Part shown: piece after piece, positions 44,771-53,194 of the stretch
How the letters are laid out: every line of letters starts with the position of its first letter
Numbering within the stretch: the stretch's first letter is position 1
DNA from: Azospirillum thiophilum
GTDB lineage: Bacteria; Pseudomonadota; Alphaproteobacteria; Azospirillales; Azospirillaceae
Direction: 5' to 3'
Assembly (NCBI RefSeq): GCF_001305595.1
Contig: NZ_CP012407.1
Location: 266,424 to 330,423 of the forward strand
DNA length: 64,000 nucleotides
The notes under the pieces: model-generated
Seen by the model: only the letters and a program-made list of their open reading frames with translations
Databases searched by the model: none
Told to the model about the DNA's origin: nothing
Translations under genes and position numbers: made by a program

Positions 44771-45580
44771 ATGCGCATACGCCTGGGCTACCAGTTGAAC
44801 TTCAGCTTTCCCGCCCCCACGCCGATGATCGTGATGCTGAACGTGCATTACACGCGCGTCGGCGATCTGGAGCGGCCCGACCATATCGTCACCAGCGTGC
44901 CGGCGCCGATCCAGGGCTATCGCGACAGCTTCGGCAACTGGTGCAGCCGGCTGGTCGCGCCTGCCGGCCTCGTCACGATCAGCGCCGACAGCATCATCCG
45001 GGACAGCGGGATCCCCGATCCGGTCGAGCCCGGCGCCGTGCAGCACCGTGTGGACGAGTTGCCGGCCGATACCCTGCTGTTCCTTCTGGGCAGCCGCTAT
45101 TGCGAAACCGACGTCCTGTCGGACGAGGCGTGGCGGCTGTTCTCAGGGACTGCGCCGGGTTGGGCCCGGGTGCAGGCGATCTGCGATTTCGTCCACAGCC
45201 ACATCACCTTCGGCTACGAGCATTCGCGCCCGACGCGGACCGCCGCCCAGGCCTACGCCGAGAAGTGCGGGGTCTGCCGCGACTATGCCCATCTCGCCAT
45301 TGCCTTCTGCCGCGCGATGAACATTCCCGCGCGCTACTGCACCGGCTACATCAGCGACATCGGCCAACCGCCCCCCTATGGGCCGATGGATTTTGCGGCC
45401 TGGATGGAGGTGTATCTCGGCGGCCGCTGGCATATCTTCGACCCGCGCAACAACGCTTCCAGGATCGGGCGCATCCTGATCGCGCAGGGGCGCGACGCGG
45501 CGGACGTGCCGCTCACCCACACCTTCGGTCCCAACACGCTGACGGGATTCCAAGTCTGGACCGACGAGGTTGCCGCCTGA
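44771..45580 (+). CDS. Transglutaminase-like protein
   Basis: A 269-residue protein with a beta-rich N-terminal half and a transglutaminase-like core. The nucleophile region is KCGVCRDYAHL with Cys169, and RYCTGYISD and YLGGRWHIFDPRNN follow. At the HxW position that normally supplies the catalytic His the sequence reads DFAAW, so Ala209 replaces His; Cys and Asp224 remain. Either the enzyme uses a different residue or it is inactive. GGAGGG lies 6 nt before ATG 44771. It is divergent from the RHH regulator across 270 bp. Confidence 0.83.
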   Translation: MRIRLGYQLNFSFPAPTPMIVMLNVHYTRVGDLERPDHIVTSVPAPIQGYRDSFGNWCSRLVAPAGLVTISADSIIRDSGIPDPVEPGAVQHRVDELPADTLLFLLGSRYCETDVLSDEAWRLFSGTAPGWARVQAICDFVHSHITFGYEHSRPTRTAAQAYAEKCGVCRDYAHLAIAFCRAMNIPARYCTGYISDIGQPPPYGPMDFAAWMEVYLGGRWHIFDPRNNASRIGRILIAQGRDAADVPLTHTFGPNTLTGFQVWTDEVAA

Positions 45581-45688
45581 GACGCCGGTGATTTGCTAGG
45601 GAGGCTTTTGCATCGGAGGGAGTGCCGCGGAGCGGAAAACAGCAGCCTCCCGCCGGCCGGTCATGCCCAGCCTATCACATTCGGTCCA

Positions 45689-46051
45689 TCACGCCCGGGC
45701 GGGCATCGCCCTCTCCGGCCCGGTTTTTACCAACATCATGGAAGGGGCCAGCGGGACGGGCGCGCGTGCGCGCTCCCGCCGCGGCAACTGTGCGGTCCGG
45801 TGCAAATCCTCCACCCAGGGCGACGGGTAGGTGTCGGTGCCGAAGACCCAGACGGTGGCGGTGCGGCCGTCCGCCGCGCGCAGCAGCACACGGGCGTCGT
45901 GGCCATCCTTCCCTGCGTGGTTGGCGGCCTGCACCGCAGCGATGAGCGCGCCGACCTGTCCGTTGGGGAAGGGGCCGTAGCGTTCCCCTTCGAGGCCGAT
46001 GAACCAACCGTCCGTTCGGCACGATACGATGTAATGGGCTGATAGGCTCAT
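45689..46051 (-). CDS. Small DUF2188-like protein
   Basis: A 120-residue protein. The first 75 residues (HYIVSCRTDGWFIGLEGERY, then GALIAAVQAANHAGKDG) have the strand-strand-helix pattern of DUF2188 proteins; the C-terminal 40 residues are basic and low-complexity. AAGGAG lies 9 nt before ATG 46051. It is the last of three tightly packed minus-strand genes (gap 3 bp). Related in pattern to the gene at 46306-46641. Confidence 0.68.
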   Translation of the reverse strand: MSLSAHYIVSCRTDGWFIGLEGERYGPFPNGQVGALIAAVQAANHAGKDGHDARVLLRAADGRTATVWVFGTDTYPSPWVEDLHRTAQLPRRERARAPVPLAPSMMLVKTGPERAMPARA

Positions 46052-46054
46052 GGG

Positions 46055-46309
46055 TCATTGCTCCTTGAAGGCGGTTGCGAAAGCCGTTGCGCCGGCCGTT
46101 GCGTGGGCGATGGTGAGGCGGGTCAGCAAGGCGCCCCGCAGCAGGCTGGCATGGCCCGGCGGCGGATAGGCTGGGGGAAGCCGGTCGGGCGGCGCGCCAT
46201 GGAGTGCCGGATGCCAGCGGCGTTCGGCGTCCACCCAGCGCACCTGTTCGCGCAGCACGTCGGCGCCATGGGGGCACCGTCCCTCGATGGACTGGAATGG
46301 GGGGATCAT
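46055..46309 (-). CDS. Small uncharacterised 84-residue protein
   Basis: The start ATG 46309 overlaps the preceding stop as ATGA and is preceded by GGAGAAG at about 9 nt, good signs of a real coupled gene. The protein starts IPPFQSIEGRCPHGADVLRE and ends with a hydrophobic Ala-rich helix (TRLTIAHATAGATAFATAF). No family is recognised. Confidence 0.6.
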   Translation of the reverse strand: MIPPFQSIEGRCPHGADVLREQVRWVDAERRWHPALHGAPPDRLPPAYPPPGHASLLRGALLTRLTIAHATAGATAFATAFKEQ

Positions 46310-46641
46310 GGCCGCTTCTCCGGTTGGAATGCTGGCGGCAGGATGCCTGCCATGGACGGAACCGTTTCCGAGGCCGCTGGGCGGAGGGTGTCGGCGCCCG
46401 CCTGTGGCGTTCCGCCGTCGTTCGCACAGGACCAGCGGAGATGGCAGCGCTCCCCTGCCGCCGACTGCGCCAGCACGACGCTGGCGAAGCCGAGGCGCTC
46501 CGCCGCCTGGGCTTCGCGAATGGCCATGGCGAGCGCATCGGCCTGATCGGCGCAGGGCGGATAGACGAATCCGTCCGCCCGGACGATCCAGCCGGCATGG
46601 GTTTTCAGGATGAAGAAGGCAAGCCTTGTCCTGGTAGCCAT
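46306..46641 (-). CDS. Small DUF2188-like protein
   Basis: A 111-residue protein starting MATRTRLAFFILKTHAGWIV. The core (a beta strand, a turn with GWIVRADGFVYPPC, and a helix ADALAMAIREAQAAERLG, then SVVLAQSAAGERCHLRW) resembles the gene at 45689-46051, so the two may be diverged duplicates. It is the first gene of the small operon and is coupled to the next by an ATGA overlap. Function unknown. Confidence 0.65.
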   Translation of the reverse strand: MATRTRLAFFILKTHAGWIVRADGFVYPPCADQADALAMAIREAQAAERLGFASVVLAQSAAGERCHLRWSCANDGGTPQAGADTLRPAASETVPSMAGILPPAFQPEKRP

Positions 46642-47115
46642 GGAGGTCCTCCGATCTGGGCCGGAAGCCCGCCTGCCCGACCAACCGGACAGCCGTCTTC
46701 CGCCCTGGTTTGCGGGCGGCGTTCCCGACTGGTGCGGGACCTCATGGAACGGCTGTGGAAGGATGACCCTGCTTTCCGCCGCTCTTTCCGCCAGTTGGGC
46801 CGGGCCGATTTGTCGGCGATGGGGGCGGCGACCATGCCGTCCGGATCGGGTCATGCCAGGCAAGTCTTCGGATCCATGATCCTCAGCAGAAAGGAACGAG
46901 CCTGGAACAGTTTCAGCAGATTCCAAATGGTGCTCTGACGGACTGTTTGCAATGTTCATTGCATGGCGCCCTTGCCGCATGCAGCAGCCCGCCCCAGCCG
47001 CAACCGGGGAGGTTGCGGTCAAGGCGGGCAGGGCATCCTGCGGGCGATTCAGCCCCGTCGGCACGTGACGCCGATCGGCGCCTGACGGATCAACGTTCGA
47101 TCCGCACTTGCCGGA
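46642..47115. other. Gap without assured gene
   Basis: 474 bp between the small operon and the DUF2382 operon. A plus-strand frame ending at 46938 contains RDLMERLWKDDPAFRRSFRQ, which has a helical, protein-like look, but no start with a good ribosome-binding site is visible, so it is not called. The region also holds CTTGCCGG repeats near 47107-47135. The minus-strand promoter for the small operon should lie here. Confidence 0.35.
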
Positions 47116-47829
47116 TCAGCGCTTGCCGGGCTTGCCGCCGACAGGCTCCACTTTGACGTCGGTGCGGCGGGCGACGGCCTCGACGGTCTTCTCCTGCTCG
47201 GAGGCCGTCTTGGACAGGACGACCTCCTCGACCACGCGGGCCTCCTTGGTGATCTCCGGTGTTTCGGAGGTCGCCGTCAGTTCGACGGTCTTCTCCTCGA
47301 AGGCCGCCTTTCCCTCGTCCGGGCTGAGGGCCCGGTCAACCGTGCGATGTTCGACGTCCACTGTCTCGTCACGCAGCATGATGGTTTCCCGCACCGGGGT
47401 CTCGGTGACCTGCGATGTGAGCTTCATCCCGCCCTTGGCGACCCGGCGCTTGCCGATCCCGACCTCCTCGCTCACCACCTGGAGGGTTTCCTCTTCGACG
47501 TCGCGGCTGCCGGCCGCCTTCTGCGGTGCCGGAGCGGCGGGCAGATCGATGGCCCCGTTCTTGTCGAGGATCGCCTCCGCGGCGTCGGCATCCTGGTCGG
47601 CGATGTCGGCCGCCACCAGTGTGTGCCCCTGCCGGACGGCAGCGCCATAGCGATCGGCCAGTTCCTTGCGGAAGCCGTGTCCGAGCAGGCCCTGGGCCGC
47701 CTTGTCGGCGCTGTCGGCGCCGCCGAAGGTTTCGATGTCCTTTTCTTGGCAGCCCGCCGCGATCAGGGCCTGGAAGGCCTTCTTGGCGGAACCGGTTTCC
47801 TTGTAAAGTCCGACGACGATCGTGCTCAT
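47116..47829 (-). CDS. YsnF/AvaK-type DUF2382 stress protein
   Basis: A 237-residue protein. The N-terminal 95 residues form a general-stress-like domain (STIVVGLYKETGSAKKAFQA, VRQGHTLVAADI), and the C-terminal 120 are a DUF2382 (YsnF/AvaK) domain with EEETLQVVSEEVGIGKRRV, then VTETPVRETIMLRDETVDVE. Members occur in desiccation- and stress-related loci of bacteria and cyanobacteria; biochemical function is unknown. It is the third gene of a minus-strand operon, 51 bp after another DUF2382 gene. Confidence 0.85.
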   Translation of the reverse strand: MSTIVVGLYKETGSAKKAFQALIAAGCQEKDIETFGGADSADKAAQGLLGHGFRKELADRYGAAVRQGHTLVAADIADQDADAAEAILDKNGAIDLPAAPAPQKAAGSRDVEEETLQVVSEEVGIGKRRVAKGGMKLTSQVTETPVRETIMLRDETVDVEHRTVDRALSPDEGKAAFEEKTVELTATSETPEITKEARVVEEVVLSKTASEQEKTVEAVARRTDVKVEPVGGKPGKR

Positions 47830-47880
47830 GATGCTCTCCGTTTGGATTTTGGGGTGTTTTGGATGGATGATTGAAGCGTT

Positions 47881-48300
47881 TCAGGCCGGCCGTTCCGCGG
47901 GATCGTCCACCGGATCGTCCGGAGTGGGGTCCTGTTCCACGATGACCTCCTGACGGCGCACCGTGATGCGGTCGGTCATCTTGCGGCTCGTGGTGCGGCG
48001 GGTGATCCGGACCTCCTCCACCAGCTTCAGGCGGACCTCGATGGTCGCCACCTCCTCGATCACCGAGATGATGGTCGTGTCGCCATCCTGGCGGTCGGGG
48101 ATCGGATGATCGACGAACCGTCCGACGGGAACACGCTCGACCTCCAGCGTCTCCACCGTCAGCTCTGCTTCGACAGGCTGGATGTGTTCATGGTTGACGG
48201 TGCGGGCGCGAACGGTCCCGGTCACCTGTCCGCGCTTGTGCACGGTCACCTGTTCTTCGACGGCGAGAAGCGTCTGCGGCCCATTTTCAGAACTGGTCAA
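47881..48300 (-). CDS. DUF2382 domain protein, TTG start
   Basis: A 139-residue DUF2382 protein (TLLAVEEQVTVHKRGQVTGT, then VERVPVGRFVDHPIPDRQDG) with an acidic Asp/Pro tail. The start is TTG 48300, preceded by GCAGGAGG at 7 nt, an unusually strong ribosome-binding site that compensates for the weak codon. The other DUF2382 gene follows 51 bp downstream, so the two probably act together. It is adjacent to a phasin-like gene. Confidence 0.82.
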   Translation of the reverse strand: MTSSENGPQTLLAVEEQVTVHKRGQVTGTVRARTVNHEHIQPVEAELTVETLEVERVPVGRFVDHPIPDRQDGDTTIISVIEEVATIEVRLKLVEEVRITRRTTSRKMTDRITVRRQEVIVEQDPTPDDPVDDPAERPA

Positions 48301-48358
48301 CGGAGGTCCTCCTGCGGCTCTGGTGGGCAGTCGATTGGAACGACGGCCGCACGGGGCG

Positions 48359-48880
48359 TCAGGCGCCGAACCGGCCGGGGCTCTGCTTCACATCGTCCGT
48401 CAGGCGTGACGCGGCCTTGGCGACGCGGACATTGACCTCGAAGAAGGCCAGCCATCCGCCGAGCAGGTAGCGGTTTCCCGCCTGCACGATGTCCAGCGGC
48501 CCCTGTGCGCGGAGCATGCTGCCCATCATTTCGTTCTGGCGTTCGACGGCCCGGTTCATGAAGGTGACGGCTTCCGAGAAGGCCGTTCCATAGCCCGACG
48601 TCAGGGCGCTGCCGAGTTCCGTCGCCCGGTTGAGGGACTGTTCGGTCGCTCGGCCGACATCCGGAACGCTTTGGCCATTGCCGGCGCCGGGCAGCTTCGG
48701 TGGCCAGGACCTTTGCTGCTGGCCGACACCGCGGGCGCCTTGCGGGGCCACTGTGTCGGCTTTCGGTGCATGCTCTTCGCTGGCGCTGCGGATGCTGCGT
48801 CCCTTGGACATTTCCGTTTTCGTTGCAGTTTCGTCGCTGGCGCTGCGGATGGTGGGGGGCGTATGTGTGCCGTTGTCCAT
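48359..48880 (-). CDS. Phasin-like protein
   Basis: A 173-residue protein. The first 70 residues are low-complexity and contain a repeated IRSASDE / IRSASEE motif, and the second half is helical with YGTAFSEAVTFMNRAVERQN and YLLGGWLAFFEVNVRVAKAA, the phasin-type amphipathic helices that coat polyhydroxybutyrate granules. Upstream GGAG is 6 nt from ATG 48880. It starts the operon with the two DUF2382 genes; an esterase of the PHB-depolymerase family lies 5 kb away. Confidence 0.75.
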   Translation of the reverse strand: MDNGTHTPPTIRSASDETATKTEMSKGRSIRSASEEHAPKADTVAPQGARGVGQQQRSWPPKLPGAGNGQSVPDVGRATEQSLNRATELGSALTSGYGTAFSEAVTFMNRAVERQNEMMGSMLRAQGPLDIVQAGNRYLLGGWLAFFEVNVRVAKAASRLTDDVKQSPGRFGA

Positions 48881-49415
48881 ATCGTCTCCGTTGTGTGTTC
48901 TGGGCTTTTGAATTTTCGGAAGGAGTAGGGAGCGCTGTGCTCGACCTGAGTGACTTATGCGTATATTATGCTGCATCGCAAAAATTCAATGAAGCATCAA
49001 GAAAAATCGAAAATTCTCGCTATAAATAGTTGGCAAAAATGAGGTAAATCATAAACTTAACAAGTTTTGTCATCAAATCATTGAAAGTACGACAAAAATC
49101 TGGAAATGATTTAATTTTATGGTTGGAAAGTCAGCAATGGCTATAAAAATTTCTCTGCTTTTCTTATAAATGCACGGCTTTGTACGGCATCCGTTGACGC
49201 CGATGGGCCTTCTTGGACGATACATTTTGAGCTGTACATGGCAACGGGCGGTCGCAGCTATTTCGAGAGAGCGAAGAATTATCTGCCTGGATGAAGTCTC
49301 GACAAGCAGGCAAGCCGACAGGGCGTATCATATAACGTATCCATCACTCATGATGAGCAGCCGCCACTCCGCCGCAGCCCTCGCTGTCGCCTACCCCTTC
49401 ATGGAAGTTCCTTCG
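48881..49415. other. AT-rich island without gene
   Basis: About 48930-49170 has an AT content far above the rest of the window, with short A and T runs and many stop codons in all frames. It contains no recognisable gene, RNA or long repeat. It may be an upstream promoter region of the phasin operon, or imported DNA at the edge of an accessory block. Confidence 0.4.
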
Positions 49416-49685
49416 ATGACCAGCCGTACGACTGCCGTGACCGTCGCGTTCGCCCACCCCTTCAAGTTCCGCAACATGGACGAGGAGCGTCCGGCGGGGT
49501 CCTATTCGGTGGAGATCGACGAGGAGCTGCTGGAATCGCTCTCCTTCGCCGCCTACCGCCGCACCGGGGCGTGGATCCGCTTGCCGCCGGGTCCGGCTGG
49601 GAGCGGTGCGGAGCAGCTGGTACCCATCGAGCCCGACGAAATGGACGAGTCTCTGGAGACGGCGATCGCGGCCCGCGGCATCTGA
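49416..49685 (+). CDS. Conserved small uncharacterised protein
   Basis: An 89-residue protein (start ATG 49416, GGAAG about 8 nt upstream; ATG 49350 is an in-frame alternative). Segments VAFAHPFKFRNMDEERPAGS, then SYSVEIDEELLESLSFAAYR match a pattern seen in small proteins that flank mobile elements in alphaproteobacteria. No function is known. It lies next to the IS630 remnant. Confidence 0.65.
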   Translation: MTSRTTAVTVAFAHPFKFRNMDEERPAGSYSVEIDEELLESLSFAAYRRTGAWIRLPPGPAGSGAEQLVPIEPDEMDESLETAIAARGI

Positions 49686-49696
49686 TACCAAAGCCG

Positions 49697-49924
49697 TTAA
49701 ATTTTACCCTGTAAGGCCCACGGGTAACCGCAGGTGGAGCCGATGCAGCCGAGTTCGGCGAGAATGCGGTTCCAGACGAGGCAGCAAACGTCGAGGATAG
49801 CGTCGAGGTCGATGAAGAGGCGGTGGGATAGCAGCGTGTTGCGCATGAACTGCCAAAGCCTCTTGATGACGTTGAGTTCCTGGCTATAGGGCGAGAGCGG
49901 CATCAAGGTGATGTTGGCCGGCAC
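49697..49924 (-). pseudogene. IS630-family transposase, C-terminal remnant
   Basis: The minus-strand 75 residues read PANITLMPLSPYSQELNVIK, RLWQFMRNTLLSHRLF and WNRILAE, matching the end of IS630 DDE transposases (the Glu of the catalytic triad lies in QELN). Everything upstream is missing. The region to 50028 also holds a 7-bp stem GCAACGA/TCGTTGC at 49958-49976. Confidence 0.75.
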
Positions 49925-50067
49925 TGCGAGGTCGCCGCTGGTGTCCCATCCCGCTGTGCAACGACAATTTCGTTGCGCGGCGGGCGTCAGTTAACTTGTC
50001 CTGCCGCAGGTGGATCGGTCAGTCGTAGTGAACCGCGCCGGGTTTGCCGGAGGCTGATTTGGTTGAG

Positions 50068-50973
50068 TCACGCCGCCATGGCGACGTCCTCGATTTGAGC
50101 ATAATAGCGCGCCTCGGCCTCGGCGGGAGGAATGTTGCCGATGGGCTCGAGGAGGCGCCGGTTGTTGAACCAGTCGACCCATTGCAGGGTGGCGAATTCG
50201 ACGGTCTCCAGGGTGCGCCACGGCCCTCGGCGCCGGATGACCTCGGTCTTGTAGAGGCCGTTGATGGTCTCGGCCAAGGCGTTGTCGTAGCTGTCGCCGA
50301 CGCTGCCGACCGACGGCTCGACGCCGGCGTCAGTCAGACGCTGGGCGTATTTTATGGCAACATATTGCGACCCGCGGTCGCTGTGATGAATGAGGCCGCT
50401 GCCTTTGATCGGCCGGCGGTCGTGGAGGGCCTGTTCCAGGGCATCCAGAACGAAGCCGGCGTGGGCGGTGCGCGACACCCGCCAGCCGACGATCTTGCGA
50501 GCGAAGGTGTCGATGACGAAGGCGACGTAGACGAAGCCTTGCCACGTCGCGACGTACGTGAAATCCGCCACCCACAAGGCATTCGGGCGCGGCGCCTGGA
50601 ACTGGCGCTTCACCCGGTCGAGCGGGCACGGCGCCGCCTTGTCGCCGATCGTGGTTCGCACCGCCTTGCCGCGCGTCGCCCCCTTCAGGCCCATGCGCCG
50701 CATCAGCCGGGCCACCGTGCAGCGGGCCGCATCGATGCCGTCCCGCCGCAACTGCCGCCAGACTTTCCGCACCCCGTAAACCTGGAAGTTTTCATCCCAG
50801 ACCCGTCGGATAGCCACACTCAGCTCCGCGTCGCTTCGCGAGCGGGCCGGCGCCTTGGCCGGATCAGCCTTCCGGGCGGCATGGACGCGGTAGGTCGACG
50901 GGGCAATCGGCAACACCTTGCAGATCGGCTCGACCCCGTGGACGGCGCGATGCTCGTCAATGAAGGCGATCAT
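50068..50973 (-). CDS. IS3-family transposase OrfB
   Basis: 301 residues with the rve integrase core: the DDE triad lies in ADFTYVATWQG (Asp), HSDRGSQYVA (Asp) and LAETINGLYKTE (Glu). The N-terminal HTH_21 segment reads IPPAEAEARYY only at the end; the start is VHGVEPICKVLPIAPSTYRV. Start ATG 50973 overlaps the orfA stop as ATGA, so it is made by coupling or as a frameshift fusion. Confidence 0.92.
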   Translation of the reverse strand: MIAFIDEHRAVHGVEPICKVLPIAPSTYRVHAARKADPAKAPARSRSDAELSVAIRRVWDENFQVYGVRKVWRQLRRDGIDAARCTVARLMRRMGLKGATRGKAVRTTIGDKAAPCPLDRVKRQFQAPRPNALWVADFTYVATWQGFVYVAFVIDTFARKIVGWRVSRTAHAGFVLDALEQALHDRRPIKGSGLIHHSDRGSQYVAIKYAQRLTDAGVEPSVGSVGDSYDNALAETINGLYKTEVIRRRGPWRTLETVEFATLQWVDWFNNRRLLEPIGNIPPAEAEARYYAQIEDVAMAA

Positions 50974-51299
50974 CGCTTGAACGGGCGGTCGAGCTCCGCC
51001 TGAGCAAAATAAGCCGACGCTTTGCGCAGAATCTCGTTCGCTTGCCGCAGTTCCCGGACCTCACGCTCCAGCGCCTTGATCCGCTCCTGCTCGTCTGTCG
51101 TCGGGCCGGGCCGCTTGCCCTGGTCGCGCTCGGCCTGCCGGACCCAGTTCCGCAGCGTCTCCGGATTGCAGCCGATCTTCGCGGCAATCGAGCTGATCGC
51201 CGCCCATTGCGAGGCGTGCTCGCCCTCGTGCTCGAACACCATCCGAACCGCGCGTTCGCGGACTTCAGGGGCGTACTTGGGTGATGCTGGTTTCGTCAT
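50970..51299 (-). CDS. IS3-family OrfA, DNA-binding
   Basis: 109 residues with a helix-turn-helix (PEVRERAVRMVFEHEGEH, IAAKIGCNPETLRNWVRQAE) and a leucine-zipper coiled coil (RIKALEREVRELRQANEILR). This is the regulatory half of the IS3 transposase. Its stop overlaps the orfB start. The same gene in the second copy is cut by the IS66 element. Confidence 0.92.
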   Translation of the reverse strand: MTKPASPKYAPEVRERAVRMVFEHEGEHASQWAAISSIAAKIGCNPETLRNWVRQAERDQGKRPGPTTDEQERIKALEREVRELRQANEILRKASAYFAQAELDRPFKR

Positions 51300-51384
51300 G
51301 AGGACCCCAGTTTCTCAAGAAGTGGGGCCTCCGACAATCCCGGCGCGGTTCATAGTGTAAGAGTGCCGCTCGACATTTTGCGGA

Positions 51385-51505
51385 TCGAACACCATCCGAA
51401 CCGCGCGCTCACAGACTTCAGGGGCGTACTTGGATGATGCCTGTTTCGTCATGAGGCCCCCAGTTTCTCAAGAAGCGGGGCCTCCGACATTCCCGGTGCG
51501 GTTCA
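51385..51505 (-). mobile_element. Diverged IS-A-like terminal remnant
   Basis: A 121-bp tract repeats the 5' end of the IS-A element with several differences: start of orfA (MTKQASSKYAPEV) and the terminal repeat ending GCGGTTCA at 51505. It lies 32 bp from the intact element, so this site has been hit twice by related elements. Confidence 0.75.
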
Positions 51506-51593
51506 GTGGACGATGTGCTCGCCAATCTGGAGCGCATCCTCAAGGCAGGACCCGCTGCTGGCCCGCTATGGCCGAGCCGGCGGCTGAGACTGG

Positions 51594-53072
51594 TCAGGTC
51601 CTGAGCGCAGCTACCTGGCGCAGGACCTGCTCGGCGGCGGCGAACACGCTGTCCCAGTCGCCCGGCGTGGTCTGGCGGAACAGGCGCATCGATGGATACC
51701 AGGGCGTGGTGTCGCCCCCCCCGACCTTGCCGTCGCCATAGACCCAGTAGGGCATGAACTGCAGCAGGTTCCACACCGGACGGCCCAGCGAGCCGGCCAG
51801 ATGCGCCACCGAGCTGTCGGTCATGATTACCAGATCGAGCCGCTCCAGCACCGCCGCTGTGTCGGCGAAATCGTTGAAATGCGGCCCCAGCGGTGTGATC
51901 AGGGTCGAGGTGCCGAGCGTCTCCAGAGCCGCCTCCGGCGGACCCTTCTGGATGCTGTAGAGCCGTACCTTCGGCACGTCGAGGAAGCGCAGGAAGCGGC
52001 TGAGCGCGGTGGCACGCCGCGCGTTGTCCTTGAAGGTGACCCGGCCGGACCAGATGATGCCAACCTTGATCGTGCCGTCATTGCCGGGTACCAGCCGGGC
52101 GGCCTTCTCGCGCGCTTCGTCCGGAACGGTCAGGCGGGTGGGCGGCGGCACCGTCTCGATGGTGGTGACCAGCCGGTGCGGCAGGCTCATCAGCGGGCAA
52201 TGGACGTCGTAGGCCGGATAGGCGGTGCCGGCGTGCACGAAGCCGTCGACGCCCTCCAGACCGCAGAGCAGGCGCTGCAGTTCCGGATGGCATTCCAGCA
52301 GGACCCGGCCGCCGCGCGCCTTGACCAGTGGCACGTAGCGCGCGGTCAGCAGCACGTCGCCGAAGCCCTGTTCGGTGGTCAGCAGGATGGTTTTGCCGTC
52401 GAGCGGCCGTCCATCCCACATCGGACCCTCCGCGATGCGGTTCTGGTAGCTAGGCAGAGACAGGCGGGAGTCGTAGTCGCGGAAGCCTTCGGCATAACGG
52501 CCGACCTGCAGCAGGGTCAGGGCGCGGTCCCACAGCAGGCTCGCGTCGCCGGGCCGCGCGCGCAGGGCGACGTCCAGGATCTCCAGGGCGCGCTCGAACC
52601 GGCAGCCGTGCCGCAGCGCCACCACCAGGTTGGACAGCAGGCTGGCATTGCCGCCCGACAGCACCACTGCATGTTCCTGCGCGGCGATGGCCTCGTCATA
52701 ACGCTCCACGTCGCCCAGCACATTGCCCAGGTTGGTCCAGGCGCCGACATGGCGCTGGTCGATCTCAAGCGCGCGCCGCTGGCAGGCGATCGCCGCCTCC
52801 GGTTTGCCGGTCTGCCGCAGCAGGGCGCCGAGCGCGCTCCACACGTTGGGATCCTTCGGCTGCTGCTCCAGCATCCGTTCCAGCATGTCGATGCTGAGGC
52901 CGTGGGAAGCCGCCTGTGCGGGTGGCGTGGCGGCGGGCGGCTGGGGAATCGTCTTGGAAGCGGCCGCCTGGGCAGGTGCCGGGACGGACGATACAGGACG
53001 GGGCGAGGCCTGAAGGGGCGAGGCTGGCGCAGGGGACGGCGCCGGGGCGGCCTGGGTGATGTTTGCCTTCAT
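51594..53072 (-). CDS. TPR glycosyltransferase (GT9/GT41-like)
   Basis: A 492-residue protein. After a Pro/Ala-rich N-terminus, TPR helices (about 60-220) precede a glycosyltransferase domain with TTEQGFGDVLLTARY, GRVLLECHPELQRL, GIIWSGRVTFKDNARR and DLVIMTDSSVAHLAGSLGRP. It is the intact paralogue of the pseudogene at 22661-24419. The end PGDWDSVFAAAEQVLRQV shows the Trp that became a stop in that copy. It probably adds sugars to a protein or glycan in the cytoplasm; the acceptor is unknown. No strong ribosome-binding site precedes ATG 53072. Confidence 0.85.
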   Translation of the reverse strand: MKANITQAAPAPSPAPASPLQASPRPVSSVPAPAQAAASKTIPQPPAATPPAQAASHGLSIDMLERMLEQQPKDPNVWSALGALLRQTGKPEAAIACQRRALEIDQRHVGAWTNLGNVLGDVERYDEAIAAQEHAVVLSGGNASLLSNLVVALRHGCRFERALEILDVALRARPGDASLLWDRALTLLQVGRYAEGFRDYDSRLSLPSYQNRIAEGPMWDGRPLDGKTILLTTEQGFGDVLLTARYVPLVKARGGRVLLECHPELQRLLCGLEGVDGFVHAGTAYPAYDVHCPLMSLPHRLVTTIETVPPPTRLTVPDEAREKAARLVPGNDGTIKVGIIWSGRVTFKDNARRATALSRFLRFLDVPKVRLYSIQKGPPEAALETLGTSTLITPLGPHFNDFADTAAVLERLDLVIMTDSSVAHLAGSLGRPVWNLLQFMPYWVYGDGKVGGGDTTPWYPSMRLFRQTTPGDWDSVFAAAEQVLRQVAALRT

Positions 53073-53194
53073 CTCGTCGTCGCTGGTGGTCGGCAGTCGG
53101 TCTGGAGCGTGTGCAGGGCATAGACGGCTACTCCTGGAGAGTCAAACCGTCCCTTCGGCCACGCCTGTGTGCATTGTGCGCCGGGTCAAGGGCC

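Larger units (their letters stand above)
50029..51352 (-). mobile_element. Intact IS3-family element (IS-A) with 3-bp duplications
   Basis: 1324 bp bounded by inverted repeats TGAACCGCGCCGGG (plus strand at 50029) and its complement CCCGGCGCGGTTCA ending at 51352, extending to about 26 bp with a few mismatches. TAG precedes (50026-50028) and follows (51353-51355), a 3-bp target duplication typical of IS3. It carries orfA and orfB on the minus strand and looks functional. A 466-bp end of the same element is found again around 57848-60979. Confidence 0.88.

Noticed and set aside
46204..46938. Plus-strand frame opposite the small operon
   Set aside because: Mostly antisense to two coupled small genes; only its last 60 residues look protein-like and no start is supported.
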